This document shows, one piece after another, positions 50,976-59,197 of a stretch of DNA of 64,000 bases (positions within the stretch are counted from its first letter, which is position 1; every line of letters begins with the position of its first letter). This DNA is from Chitinophagaceae bacterium. GTDB taxonomy: Bacteria > Bacteroidota > Bacteroidia > Chitinophagales > Chitinophagaceae. The translations under genes were made by a program, and so were the position numbers. The notes under the pieces were generated by a model. It did not search any database and had not been told where the DNA came from. It saw only the letters and a list, made by a program, of their open reading frames with translations. The stretch is taken from positions 1 to 64,000 of the forward strand of contig SEAC01000027.1 of the NCBI GenBank assembly GCA_004173235.1. The letters are read 5' to 3'.

Positions 50976-53189
50976 ATGAACGATATCCGCAAAATTGCCC
51001 TTCCGTCTATTGGCTACGGATTTGTGGACCCCAAGTACCTGCCCGAAGGCGCCGATGAATATTACCTGCGCAACCTCCAGAACCGCAGCGGCATCGCCTA
51101 TCGCAACCTGACGGCCTACGAGATCGAAAAGCTGGTGCGCAACAACAACACTTCCGACGACTGGAACAAGATCCAAGTGTCGGATGCCTTCAACGCCGAC
51201 CTCGTGCGCAACTGCAAGTTCTTCGGGCTGGTGCGCATCGGCAAGCTCGAAAGCTTCGCACTCCGTCATCACAACGTGACGCATCCTGTTGGCTTATACA
51301 ATAGCACGATCATCTCCTGCGACTTCGGCGACAATGTGGTGGTGGATAACGTAAAGTTCCTCTCGAATTATATCATCGGAAACGAAGTGCTGCTGCTCAA
51401 CATCGACGAACTGCACACAACGCAGTCGGCCAAGTTTGGCAACGGCATCCTCAAGGAAGGAGAAGATGAAAGCAGCCGTGTGTGGCTGGAAGTGTGCAAC
51501 GAGAACGCAGGACGCAAGATCATTCCCTTCAACGGCATGTTGCCCGGCGACGCGTGGATCTGGGCCAAGCACCGCGCCGATGGCGAGCTGATGCAACGCC
51601 TCGAAGATCTGACGCAGCTGCGTTATGATGCGCGCCGCGGTTATTACGGCAAAATCGGCGACCGCACCGTGATCAAGAATACGAGCATCGTGAAAGATGT
51701 GTGGGTGGGCACCGATGCCTACATCAAGGGCGCCAACAAGCTGAAGAACATCACCATCAACTCCGCGCCGGACGCGATGTCGCAGATCGGGGAAGGTTGC
51801 GAGCTCGTGAACGGAATCGTAAGCTATGGCTGCCGCGTTTTCTATGGCGTGAAAGCCGTGCGCTTCGTGATGGCCTCCCACTCGCAACTGAAATACGGCG
51901 CGCGTCTGATCAACTCCTACCTGGGCAACAACGCCACGATCTCCTGTTGCGAAGTGCTCAACTCGCTCATCTTCCCGGCGCACGAACAGCACCACAACAA
52001 CTCTTTCCTGTGCGCCGCCCTGGTGATGGGACAGAGCAACATGGCAGCAGGGGCAACAGTGGGCTCCAATCACAACAGCCGCGCGGCTGACGGCGAGATC
52101 GTTGCTGGGCGCGGGTTCTGGCCCGGCCTTTGCGTAAGCCTGAAACACAATTCGAAATTTGCATCCTTCACGCTCATTGCAAAAGGCGACTACACCAACG
52201 AGCTGAACATACCCATTCCGTTCAGCCTCGTGAGCAACGATGAAGGCAACAACCGCCTCGTGATCATGCCGGCGTATTGGTTTCAGTACAATATGTATGC
52301 ACTGGCACGCAATGCACACAAGTACGTTGACCGCGACAAGCGCACACGCAAGCGCCAGCATATTGAATACGACTACCTCGCGCCCGATAGCGTGAACGAG
52401 ATCTTCACAGGCATCCGTTTGCTCGAGCGCCTTACCGCCCTTCACGTGCGCGGCGGCGACGCCGGCGGCATGTCGGAACAGGAACTGGAAGCGGAAGGCC
52501 ACACCCTACTGACAGAAGGAAAGACCAACTTAAAGGCCGGCATCCAGGCCTATGGCTTCGAAAACAATACGCGCCCTACGATCCTGACCAAGGTGCCCGA
52601 AGCCTGGCGCGTGTTCCAGGACCTCATCGCTTATTACTGCGGCACGCAGCTGCTGCAATGGATGGAAGAAAACAGCTTCGGCTCCTTCGCCGAAATGAAA
52701 GAATCCTTCCCGGATGAAAGTCCCCGCGGTCAATGGCACAACGCCGGCGGACAGCTGATGCCCGAAAGCGCCTTGCAGGAATTGATAGAAGGAATCAAGA
52801 GCGGCGTGATCGGAAGCTGGAGCGAAGTGCACACGTTCTACGAAGTGAGCGGCGCCCGCTACCCCGAGCAAAAACGCGCGCATGCGCTTACCGCCTATTT
52901 TGAAATGATCGGAATGAGCCGCGCAGCCTTTGCGGAAGGGGATTTCCATACATTGCTCGAGCGCACGTTGCGTGTGAAGGAATGGATGGTGGAAGGAATA
53001 TTCAAGGCGCGTGCAAAGGATTATGAAAATCCATTCCGCACCATGATCTACGATAGCACCAAAGAAATGAACGAAGTGGTGGGCAGGCTCGAAGACAATA
53101 GTTTTATCTGCCACCAGCGCGAGGAGCTCGCGGCATTGCGCCTGCGGGTGAGCCATATATTGAAGGAAGGTGCACTTGCTTCGGCCTGA
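50976..53189 (+). CDS. DUF4954 protein with left-handed beta-helix
   Basis: A 737-residue cytoplasmic protein. Residues about 100-430 show hexapeptide-like turns (IISCDFGDNVVVDNVKFLSNYIIGNEVLL; KNTSIVKDVWVGTDAYIKGANKLKNITI), as in left-handed beta-helix acyltransferases such as GlmU. The C-terminal third is helical. The family is conserved in Bacteroidetes but has no assigned reaction. It follows glmS across its terminator, which suggests amino-sugar or sugar-nucleotide metabolism, but that is inference. The ATG at 50976 is chosen because the upstream frame translates the repeat arms. Confidence 0.82.
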   Translation: MNDIRKIALPSIGYGFVDPKYLPEGADEYYLRNLQNRSGIAYRNLTAYEIEKLVRNNNTSDDWNKIQVSDAFNADLVRNCKFFGLVRIGKLESFALRHHNVTHPVGLYNSTIISCDFGDNVVVDNVKFLSNYIIGNEVLLLNIDELHTTQSAKFGNGILKEGEDESSRVWLEVCNENAGRKIIPFNGMLPGDAWIWAKHRADGELMQRLEDLTQLRYDARRGYYGKIGDRTVIKNTSIVKDVWVGTDAYIKGANKLKNITINSAPDAMSQIGEGCELVNGIVSYGCRVFYGVKAVRFVMASHSQLKYGARLINSYLGNNATISCCEVLNSLIFPAHEQHHNNSFLCAALVMGQSNMAAGATVGSNHNSRAADGEIVAGRGFWPGLCVSLKHNSKFASFTLIAKGDYTNELNIPIPFSLVSNDEGNNRLVIMPAYWFQYNMYALARNAHKYVDRDKRTRKRQHIEYDYLAPDSVNEIFTGIRLLERLTALHVRGGDAGGMSEQELEAEGHTLLTEGKTNLKAGIQAYGFENNTRPTILTKVPEAWRVFQDLIAYYCGTQLLQWMEENSFGSFAEMKESFPDESPRGQWHNAGGQLMPESALQELIEGIKSGVIGSWSEVHTFYEVSGARYPEQKRAHALTAYFEMIGMSRAAFAEGDFHTLLERTLRVKEWMVEGIFKARAKDYENPFRTMIYDSTKEMNEVVGRLEDNSFICHQREELAALRLRVSHILKEGALASA

Positions 53190-53206
53190 GCATAGGAGAA
53201 AACACA

Positions 53207-53243
53207 AAATAAAATAGCCCTTCGGTGAAGGGCTATTTTATTA
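53207..53243. terminator. Bidirectional terminator (DUF4954/lipoprotein)
   Basis: AAAATAGCCCTTC (53211-53223) pairs with GAAGGGCTATTTT (53227-53239) on a GGT loop, A/T tracts on both sides. Confidence 0.92.
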
Positions 53244-53259
53244 TGTAGACCACTAAAGA

Positions 53260-53466
53260 TTAGTGGTTAGCAGCGTGCGTAGTGTCAACAGTTACAGTCG
53301 TTGTAGTTGTTGTATCTACAGTCGTAGCAGTCGTGTCAACCGGAGTAACAACGGTAGTTGTGTCAACAGTGTGCGTAGTCGTGTCGGTAGAAGTGGTGGT
53401 GGTTTCCGAGCCGTTGCAGGCTGCGAGGGTAGCGGCGATAGCGATTACGCCCAGTACTTTTTTCAT
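53260..53466 (-). CDS. Small threonine-rich lipoprotein
   Basis: A 68-residue protein. The lipobox LAAC places the lipidated cysteine at 17. The mature 51 residues are almost only Thr, Val, Asp and Ser in VDTT-type repeats, ending HAANH. Such a sequence is probably unstructured and could be O-glycosylated (Bacteroidetes modify D-S/T-hydrophobic sites; several DT[VA]/DTTT sites exist here). Function unknown. It has the best-matching -33/-7 promoter of the window, suggesting strong expression. Confidence 0.75.
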   Translation of the reverse strand: MKKVLGVIAIAATLAACNGSETTTTSTDTTTHTVDTTTVVTPVDTTATTVDTTTTTTVTVDTTHAANH

Positions 53467-53498
53467 TTTTCTTTGTGGTTTTAGTTAACTAATGGGCG

Positions 53499-53529
53499 CA
53501 AAGGTACACCTACGGATGAGATTTCCAAA
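53499..53529 (-). promoter_or_regulatory. Promoter (-33/-7) of the small lipoprotein
   Basis: On the minus strand: TTTG (53526-53529), 19 bp, TACCTTTG (53499-53506). Both elements match the Bacteroidetes consensus fully. The ATG is 32 bp downstream. Confidence 0.82.
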
Positions 53530-53556
53530 TACGCCAGGGAATTCTTTTCCACAGCA

Positions 53557-54864
53557 TTACTTCTTACGGAAGAACAAGCGTACCGGCACACCCGTGAAAT
53601 CGAAGTTTGCGCGCAGCTGGTTCTCAAGGTAATTCTTATAAGGCGTCTTCACTTCGTCGGGGAAGTTGCAGAAGAATGCGAAGGATGGAACTACGGTGGG
53701 CAACTGCGTGATGTACTTGATGCTGAGCATATGCCCCCGAATCACAGGTGCATGGTACGTTTCCACGGCTTTGAGCATCACCTCGTTGAGGCGTGCGGTC
53801 TGCACGCGGCGCTGGCGGTTTTCATACACCTTCAGTGCTGCTTCGATGGCCTGGTAAATGCGCACCTTGTCTTTCGCCGAAATGAAAATGATGGGAACGT
53901 CGTTGAACGGCGCCAGGCGCTGCTTCAGCATCTTCTCATAGTCGCGGGCGGTGTTGGTTTCCTTTTGCACCAGGTCCCACTTGTTTACCAGCACCACAAG
54001 GCCTTTGCCTTTGCGGGATGCGAGGCTGTAAATGCTGAGGTCCTGCGCGGCGATGCCTTTCTCGGCGTCCACGAGGAGCATACACACGTCGGCCTCGTCC
54101 ACGGCCTTGATGGCGCGGATCACCGAATAAAACTCGAGGTCTTCGTGCACCTTGGCCTTGCGGCGGATGCCCGCTGTATCGATAAGCACGAAATCTTTCT
54201 GAAACAGGTTGTAGCGCGTGTGGATCGTGTCGCGCGTGGTGCCTGCGATGTCGCTCACGATGGTGCGCTCCGCGCCCACCAGTGCATTCAGCAGCGACGA
54301 TTTACCCACGTTGGGCTGGCCGATGATGGCGAACTTCGGGATCTTTTCTTCTTCTACTTCTTCCTGCTCTTCGGGGATGAGGGCAGCAATCTCGTCGAGC
54401 AGGTCGCCGGTGCCGGAGCCGCTGATGGCCGAGATGAAATGCACGTGCTCGAAGCCGAGGCTGTAGAACTCGGCTGCTTCCAGCATGCGGTTGTGGTTGT
54501 CTACTTTGTTCACCACCAGGAACACGGGCTTGGTGCTTCGCCGCAGGAGATCGGCCATCGCATCGTCGAGGTCGGTGCTGCCGGTGGCTGCATCCACCAC
54601 AAAGAGGATCGCATTTGCTTCGTCAACGGCAATGCCCACCTGCTTGCGGATCTCGCGCTCAAACACATCCTGCGTATCGGGCACAAATCCGCCCGTATCG
54701 ATCACGTTGAAACTCTTGCCGTTCCACTCCGCCACACCATACTGGCGATCGCGCGTTACACCGGGAATATCTTCCACTATGGCCTTCCGCTGCTCGAGCA
54801 GGCGGTTGAAAAAAGTGCTTTTGCCCACATTGGGACGTCCCACGATTGCTACTGTAAAACCCAT
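53557..54864 (-). CDS. der: GTPase Der (EngA), ribosome assembly
   Basis: A 435-residue GTPase with two tandem G domains: GRPNVGKST with DTGGF, NKVD (residues 8-170) and GQPNVGKSS with DTAGIR, NKWD (about 180-345), followed by the KH-like domain. It acts in 50S subunit maturation. Length is standard. It lies 76 bp downstream of era on the same strand; the gap carries two 7-mer arms. Confidence 0.96.
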   Translation of the reverse strand: MGFTVAIVGRPNVGKSTFFNRLLEQRKAIVEDIPGVTRDRQYGVAEWNGKSFNVIDTGGFVPDTQDVFEREIRKQVGIAVDEANAILFVVDAATGSTDLDDAMADLLRRSTKPVFLVVNKVDNHNRMLEAAEFYSLGFEHVHFISAISGSGTGDLLDEIAALIPEEQEEVEEEKIPKFAIIGQPNVGKSSLLNALVGAERTIVSDIAGTTRDTIHTRYNLFQKDFVLIDTAGIRRKAKVHEDLEFYSVIRAIKAVDEADVCMLLVDAEKGIAAQDLSIYSLASRKGKGLVVLVNKWDLVQKETNTARDYEKMLKQRLAPFNDVPIIFISAKDKVRIYQAIEAALKVYENRQRRVQTARLNEVMLKAVETYHAPVIRGHMLSIKYITQLPTVVPSFAFFCNFPDEVKTPYKNYLENQLRANFDFTGVPVRLFFRKK

Positions 54865-54873
54865 AAAATTTAT

Positions 54874-54938
54874 GTCTGATTTCTGACGTCTGATGTCGGA
54901 TATGATTGTAAATCAGACATCCGACATCCTAAATCAGC
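54874..54938. repeat. Inverted 7-mer blocks between era and der
   Basis: The left arm (54874-54901) is GTCTGAT, TTCTGAC, GTCTGAT, GTCGGAT. The right arm (54911-54938) is AATCAGA, CATCCGA, CATCCTA, AATCAGC. Perfect 9-bp pairs are possible twice: 54874-54882 with 54910-54918, and 54892-54900 with 54920-54928. These cross each other, so they are alternatives or a pseudoknot. Confidence 0.85.
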
Positions 54939-54940
54939 GA

Positions 54941-55810
54941 TTAATATCCGTATTCTCTTAACAACAAATCATTCTCGCGCCACTTCGGACGCACTTTCAC
55001 GAACAGCTCGAGGAAGACCTTCGACTGGAGAAACTTTTCAATCTCCGTGCGGGCTTCCGAACCGATCCGCTTGATCATCCGGCCACCCTCGCCCAGGATG
55101 ATGGCCTTCTGCGACTCGCGCTGCACCACGATGATAGCGCCGATCTTGATGAGCGAGCTTTTGTGCTTGAACTCCTGCACCAGCACCGTCGCTTCGTAGG
55201 GGATCTCGTCCTGCAGGTGGTGAAAGATGCGCTCACGCACCATCTCCGCCACGAAGAACTTTTCCGGGAGGTCGGTCATCTCGTCTTCGGCATAAAAGGG
55301 TTCGCCTTCGGGCAGCAGTTCGGTGATGGCCTCCAGTAGCGTGGGAACGCCGTTCTGCGTAAGCGCGGAAAGGGTCACGATCCGCTTTGCATAAGGCTTG
55401 TCGGCAAAAAACGCAAGCGCAGCATCCAGCTGCTCCTTGCGCGCTTTGTCTACCTTGTTGAGCACCAGCACGCACGGCACGCGCAGGCGGAGGGCGGTGA
55501 ATATGGCGTCGTTTTCTTCAAGATTGTCAAGCACATCTACCAGCAAAACGCCAACATCAGCATCTTCCATCGCTCCTTTTACGGCCCCCATCATCCGCTC
55601 GTGCAGCTTGTAGCGCGTTTCGCCGATGATGCCCGGGGTGTCGGAAAAGATGATCTGGTACGCATCGGTGGTCATTATGCCCTTGATGCGGTGGCGGGTG
55701 GTCTGCACTTTGGGCGACACAATGGCGAGCTTCTCCCCGATCAGCGCGTTGAGGAGCGTGCTTTTGCCGGCATTGGGCTTTCCGAAAATGTTGACAAATC
55801 CGACTTTCAT
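54941..55810 (-). CDS. era: GTPase Era, 16S rRNA maturation
   Basis: A 289-residue GTPase: GKPNAGKST (10-18), switch/G3 DTPGI, NKVD, and the C-terminal KH domain with the GxxG-type EGGRMIKRIGSEARTEIEKFL. It binds the 3' end of 16S rRNA during 30S assembly. The ATG at 55810 (MKVGFVNIFGKPNAGKS) is chosen; it lies five bases after a perfect -7 box. The longer open frame upstream is not Era-like. Confidence 0.95.
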   Translation of the reverse strand: MKVGFVNIFGKPNAGKSTLLNALIGEKLAIVSPKVQTTRHRIKGIMTTDAYQIIFSDTPGIIGETRYKLHERMMGAVKGAMEDADVGVLLVDVLDNLEENDAIFTALRLRVPCVLVLNKVDKARKEQLDAALAFFADKPYAKRIVTLSALTQNGVPTLLEAITELLPEGEPFYAEDEMTDLPEKFFVAEMVRERIFHHLQDEIPYEATVLVQEFKHKSSLIKIGAIIVVQRESQKAIILGEGGRMIKRIGSEARTEIEKFLQSKVFLELFVKVRPKWRENDLLLREYGY

Positions 55811-55815
55811 CGCCG

Positions 55816-55823
55816 CAAAGGTA
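55816..55823 (-). promoter_or_regulatory. -7 promoter of era (leaderless)
   Basis: On the minus strand this is TACCTTTG, a full match to TAnnTTTG, ending five bases before the era ATG. Confidence 0.6.
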
Positions 55824-55937
55824 AGGCAGCGGCGGCGGACAGCCCCGGCAACGTTCCCGGAGCAGTTGGCAGCAGGTTTCGGGCAGTTGAAGCAGCCTGC
55901 GTTTACCGGGCACCCATGGTTGTAAGAACTTTGCCAT

Positions 55938-56426
55938 ATGATTGAGCCCAACAATACACTGCCACTCCAACCACCCACCGTTCCAGGCACCATCCAGCGG
56001 CCCGGGCCGCACGACTTTCAGGAGATCCTGGACGTGTGGGAACATTCCGTTCGGGCTACCCACTATTTTCTCAAGGAGGCCGATATCCTGCTCTTTCGCG
56101 CACTCATTCCCCGGTACCTCGAGCTCCTCGACCTGTATTGCGTTCGCGATGCAGCGGGGAGCATCAGCGGATTTCTCGGTGTGGCAGCGGGCAAGATCGA
56201 GATGCTGTTTATTCGTCCCGACCAGCGCGGGGCGGGTATTGGAAGGCTGCTCCTGCGCTACGCAACTACCGAGCTGTCATTGTCGAAAGTTGACGTGAAC
56301 GAGCAAAACGAGCAGGCGCGCGGATTTTACGAGCACGCTGGTTTTTGCGTCACCAGCCGGTCCAATACCGATAGCCTCGGGATGCCATACCCGCTGCTCC
56401 ACCTTACCTATTGCCCGGGCTGTTGA
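55938..56426 (+). CDS. GNAT family N-acetyltransferase
   Basis: A 162-residue acyl-CoA-dependent acetyltransferase. The N-terminal ILDVWEHSVRATHYFLKEADI resembles E. coli YjaB, and the acetyl-CoA loop is RGAGIGRLLLRYA (about 94-106), followed by VDVNEQNEQARGFYEHAGF. The substrate is unknown. Divergent from era. Confidence 0.85.
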   Translation: MIEPNNTLPLQPPTVPGTIQRPGPHDFQEILDVWEHSVRATHYFLKEADILLFRALIPRYLELLDLYCVRDAAGSISGFLGVAAGKIEMLFIRPDQRGAGIGRLLLRYATTELSLSKVDVNEQNEQARGFYEHAGFCVTSRSNTDSLGMPYPLLHLTYCPGC

Positions 56427-56439
56427 TCGGCATCGAAGA

Positions 56440-56467
56440 AAAAGCGCCCCCCTGGGGGAAGCGCCGT
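56440..56467 (-). terminator. Probable terminator of the 176-residue protein gene
   Basis: On the minus strand, GGCGCTTCCCCC and GGGGGGCGC form an imperfect stem followed by TTTTTC. Confidence 0.5.
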
Positions 56468-56480
56468 TTCTGATTTCCAT

Positions 56481-57011
56481 TCAGCTGAAGCTTTTCTTTT
56501 TCTTGTCGCCCGACAGCAGCCAGGCCGCAGCAGCAATCACCGCCGCCGTGGTAGCCACCTTGCGCACGAGGTGCCAGGGTGCGTGCTTCCATTCCGCCTT
56601 CCATCCGTGCTCGGCAAAGATGTTGGGGATGGTGCCCTTGCTGAAGTCGTCGAGGTAGCCCTCGATCACGTTTACGCGGTCGGCGAAGATCAGCGGCAGC
56701 CAGTGCCCGAACGATCCCTCACTATACTTGAACGCATAGCGGCGGATGGCGCCGCTCAGGCCCGAAGGTGGCGTAGACGTACCAAAGACGGCGCTCACAT
56801 TGGGGCGTTCGTTCGACTTCAGTAGTTCTACGGACAGCGGCTGCAACGTTGGCCGGTCATAATGTATCCGCTGGTGATCGTCGCCCGTATAGTGCTTCAT
56901 CGGGTAAGTGGGCTCATTCTCCGGGTCGGCATCAATGCCCCAGCCGTTGATGTGCTTGTACTTTTCGCGCAGGCTTTCCATGTCGGTGCCCGCTCTGTGA
57001 ATATGTTCCAT
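56481..57011 (-). CDS. Conserved-looking protein with C-terminal membrane anchor, unknown function
   Basis: A 176-residue protein. The body (about 15-145) is soluble, with HINGWGIDADPENEPTYPMKHY and FGTSTPPSGLSGAIRRYAFKYSEGSFGHWLPLIFADRVNVIEGYLDD. One hydrophobic helix follows (VATTAAVIAAAAWLL, about 152-168) with a short lysine-rich end, so it is probably tail-anchored facing the cytoplasm. I do not recognise a family. An internal ATG at codon 11 (MESLREKYKH) is an alternative start. A six-unit 8-mer block lies directly upstream. Confidence 0.65.
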   Translation of the reverse strand: MEHIHRAGTDMESLREKYKHINGWGIDADPENEPTYPMKHYTGDDHQRIHYDRPTLQPLSVELLKSNERPNVSAVFGTSTPPSGLSGAIRRYAFKYSEGSFGHWLPLIFADRVNVIEGYLDDFSKGTIPNIFAEHGWKAEWKHAPWHLVRKVATTAAVIAAAAWLLSGDKKKKSFS

Positions 57012-57020
57012 GTTAAGTTG

Positions 57021-57068
57021 TTTATCAGTTTTTTGGATTATTGGTTTAGTGGTTTATCGGTGTATTGG
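57021..57068. repeat. Six tandem 8-mers upstream of the 176-residue protein gene
   Basis: Exact 8-bp register: TTTATCAG, TTTTTTGG, ATTATTGG, TTTAGTGG, TTTATCGG, TGTATTGG. The consensus is TTTATTGG, the same as at 20650-20681, and the block is likewise in the 5' leader of a minus-strand gene. Confidence 0.9.
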
Positions 57069-57108
57069 TGATCGCCTCCGAGGTCTTCGTTACCGTCCTG
57101 ATCCCTTT

Positions 57109-57157
57109 TACTCATTACTTATTACTCATTACTCATTGACCATTCACCATTGACCTT
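57109..57157. repeat. Seven tandem 7-mers downstream of the alcohol dehydrogenase
   Basis: Exact 7-bp register: TACTCAT, TACTTAT, TACTCAT, TACTCAT, TGACCAT, TCACCAT, TGACCTT. The first four share the word of 62695-62722; the last three resemble the TGACGAT/TCACGAT units beside accD. It ends 6 bp before the dehydrogenase stop. Confidence 0.9.
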
Positions 57158-57163
57158 CAACGC

Positions 57164-58315
57164 CTACGCGGCCGAGGGGATCAGGATCGGCTTGATGCAG
57201 CCGTCGCGCTTGGCCGAGAAGATGTGGTAAGCATCGGCCACTTCTTCGAGAGGTACGCGGTGCGTGATGATCTCTTTCGGGTTGAGGCGGCCGGCCATTA
57301 CGTGCTCGATGAGTCGCGGGAGCAATCGCTTCACCGAAGCCTGGTTCGCGCGGATCGTAAGTCCCTTGTTGACCACGTTGCCTATGGGTACCATGTTGAA
57401 CGTGGGACCGTAAACGCCGACGATGGAGATGATGCCTCCTTTCTTAACGGAGTTGATGGCCCAGTGGAGCGCAGTGGCAGAGCCTGCCTGCAGCAAACCT
57501 TTGCGGCCGGTGAGGGTTTGCAGCATCGATCCCGCTGCTTCGCAACCCACTGCGTCGATGCACACGTCGGCACCAAAGTAGTCGGTTGTTTTCTTGAGGA
57601 AGAGTACCGGGTCGCCGATCGATTCGAAGTTATAGGCTTCGCACTGTGCATAGCGGCGCACAAAGTCGAGACGGTATTCGATGTGATCGATGACAATAAC
57701 GCGTCCCGCACCGAAGAGCCAGGCACAGCGTGCGGCCATGATTCCGATGGGGCCTGCGCCAAACACAACAACGGTGTCGCCGGGCTTGATGCCCGCCATT
57801 TCGGCTGCCTGATATCCCGTGGGAACCACGTCGGTAAGCAGCACCGCATCGTCGAGGTCCATACCTTCCGGAATGATGGTGGGACCTACGTTGGCATACG
57901 GAACGCGCACATACTCGGCTTGTCCGCCATCATAGCCACCGGCAGTATGCGAGTAGCCGAAAATGCCACCCACAGCGGTTGCCTGCGTGTTGGACTCGTG
58001 GCAGTTGCCGAAAAGTTCCTGCTTGCAAAAGGGGCAGGAGCCGCACGCAATGTTGAAGGGCACCAGCACGCGATCCCCTACTTTGATGTTGGTAACCTCA
58101 GGACCTACCTCTTCCACAACACCGGTGAATTCGTGTCCGAAGGTCATCCCTACGCGTGTATCGGGCACGAGGCCGTGATACAGGTGGAGGTCGGAACCGC
58201 AGATGCAGGAGCGGGTAACGCGCACGATGGCGTCCTGTGGATGAAGGATCTCGGGCATGGGCTTATTACGATCAGCGCGCACGCGGAAGGGCCCGCGAAA
58301 GTTCATTGCTAGCAT
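57164..58315 (-). CDS. Zinc-dependent alcohol dehydrogenase (formaldehyde dehydrogenase-like MDR)
   Basis: A 383-residue medium-chain dehydrogenase. Catalytic zinc ligands C39 (CICGSDLH) and H61-E62 (TFGHEFTG); structural zinc cysteines C91, C94, C97 and C105. The nucleotide fold has VFGAGPIGIMAAR. The sequence resembles the glutathione-independent formaldehyde dehydrogenase/threonine dehydrogenase group; substrate uncertain. An ATG three codons in (MNFRGP, 58306) is an alternative start. Confidence 0.88.
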   Translation of the reverse strand: MLAMNFRGPFRVRADRNKPMPEILHPQDAIVRVTRSCICGSDLHLYHGLVPDTRVGMTFGHEFTGVVEEVGPEVTNIKVGDRVLVPFNIACGSCPFCKQELFGNCHESNTQATAVGGIFGYSHTAGGYDGGQAEYVRVPYANVGPTIIPEGMDLDDAVLLTDVVPTGYQAAEMAGIKPGDTVVVFGAGPIGIMAARCAWLFGAGRVIVIDHIEYRLDFVRRYAQCEAYNFESIGDPVLFLKKTTDYFGADVCIDAVGCEAAGSMLQTLTGRKGLLQAGSATALHWAINSVKKGGIISIVGVYGPTFNMVPIGNVVNKGLTIRANQASVKRLLPRLIEHVMAGRLNPKEIITHRVPLEEVADAYHIFSAKRDGCIKPILIPSAA

Positions 58316-58564
58316 GGATTAAGGGTTTGATGAACAAAAGCTTTTTGCGGGGGAGGTGGGGCCATCGTATGTGCGTAAAAAGCATGCCGATCTTATCTGT
58401 AGCGCTTGAAGCACAACGGTTAAGAACGACGATCAAGAGGGAACAGTGGTATTTCAAGATGGCTCCGAATGAAGCCTGGTGAGTGGGTGCACAGAGCGCC
58501 ACGCGACGAGCGGAACACCTTGGGCCGCATCCACGGTTCTACGGGCACACTAAATACTGTTGTG
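58316..58564. other. Intergenic stretch without recognisable genes
   Basis: No open frame here looks coding. No promoter with a good TAnnTTTG box was seen for the dehydrogenase. Nothing further is supported. Confidence 0.5.
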
Positions 58565-58592
58565 AATAAAACCGTCCGATTAGGTGATCGGA
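58565..58592 (-). terminator. Possible terminator of the 137-residue protein gene
   Basis: TCCGAT (58575-58580) pairs with ATCGGA (58587-58592); on the minus strand it is followed by CGGTTTTATTC. A short stem, so moderate support. Confidence 0.45.
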
Positions 58593-59006
58593 TTACTGAT
58601 CGTGGAGCTCGCCATAGATGACCATTCCCGTACGCGGCCGCACTACGCTCAGGTTCGATAGTTTTCCATGTGAATAGCCCAGCATTATCCGTAGTTTCAT
58701 GCCCGTGCTGAGCTCGACCGCGGTATAGGTATCAACGGTGAATCCATCGCCTACGGACTCGTCCTCCTTTACCCTGTTCAACGCAACGTATTTGAAAACA
58801 TCATTCTTGCAATCGCTACAGATGATCGTCAGCTCACCGTCTTTCCAGTTAATGTAGTTTCGTACTTCGCGTTTCGAACGATCGAGATACTTCTCGAGAT
58901 TGTCGTTCCATTCGCTCACCGACATTTTTTCGGAAACCAGTGCCAGCTGCCCGATGCTGACAAGACAGAATGAACAGAGCAATCCAAGAAGGAAGAACTT
59001 TTTCAT
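58593..59006 (-). CDS. Small secreted protein of unknown function
   Basis: A 137-residue protein with a signal peptide (KKFFLLGLLCSFCLVSIGQ). The mature part has a cysteine pair (ICSDCKNDVF) and a beta-rich second half (DTYTAVELSTGMKLRIMLGYSHGKLSNLSVVRPRTGMVIYGEL). No family recognised. A good -33/-7 promoter precedes it, so it is very likely expressed. Confidence 0.7.
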   Translation of the reverse strand: MKKFFLLGLLCSFCLVSIGQLALVSEKMSVSEWNDNLEKYLDRSKREVRNYINWKDGELTIICSDCKNDVFKYVALNRVKEDESVGDGFTVDTYTAVELSTGMKLRIMLGYSHGKLSNLSVVRPRTGMVIYGELHDQ

Positions 59007-59030
59007 GCAGTTTTTGTAGTTGGTTACAGG

Positions 59031-59062
59031 TAAAATTATGCAATTTGCCCAGCCGGATCAAA
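59031..59062 (-). promoter_or_regulatory. Promoter (-33/-7) of the 137-residue protein gene
   Basis: On the minus strand: TTTG (59059-59062), 20 bp, TAATTTTA (59031-59038). The ATG is 24 bp further on. Confidence 0.7.
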
Positions 59063-59197
59063 TCGTAGACAGTCAGGATTTCACGTTCGTCTGATCTGAG
59101 CGCAAACTCAACTCCTCATTCCCAATCCCCCAAAAAATGTTCTTGATCCAAGGTTTGAGATTGATCCCTTATTTTAGGACGAGGCAAAGCCGGAAAC

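Noticed and set aside
58237-58482. 81-residue frame upstream of the alcohol dehydrogenase
   Set aside because: Half of it overlaps the dehydrogenase in antisense; the rest has no promoter, ribosome site or family resemblance.
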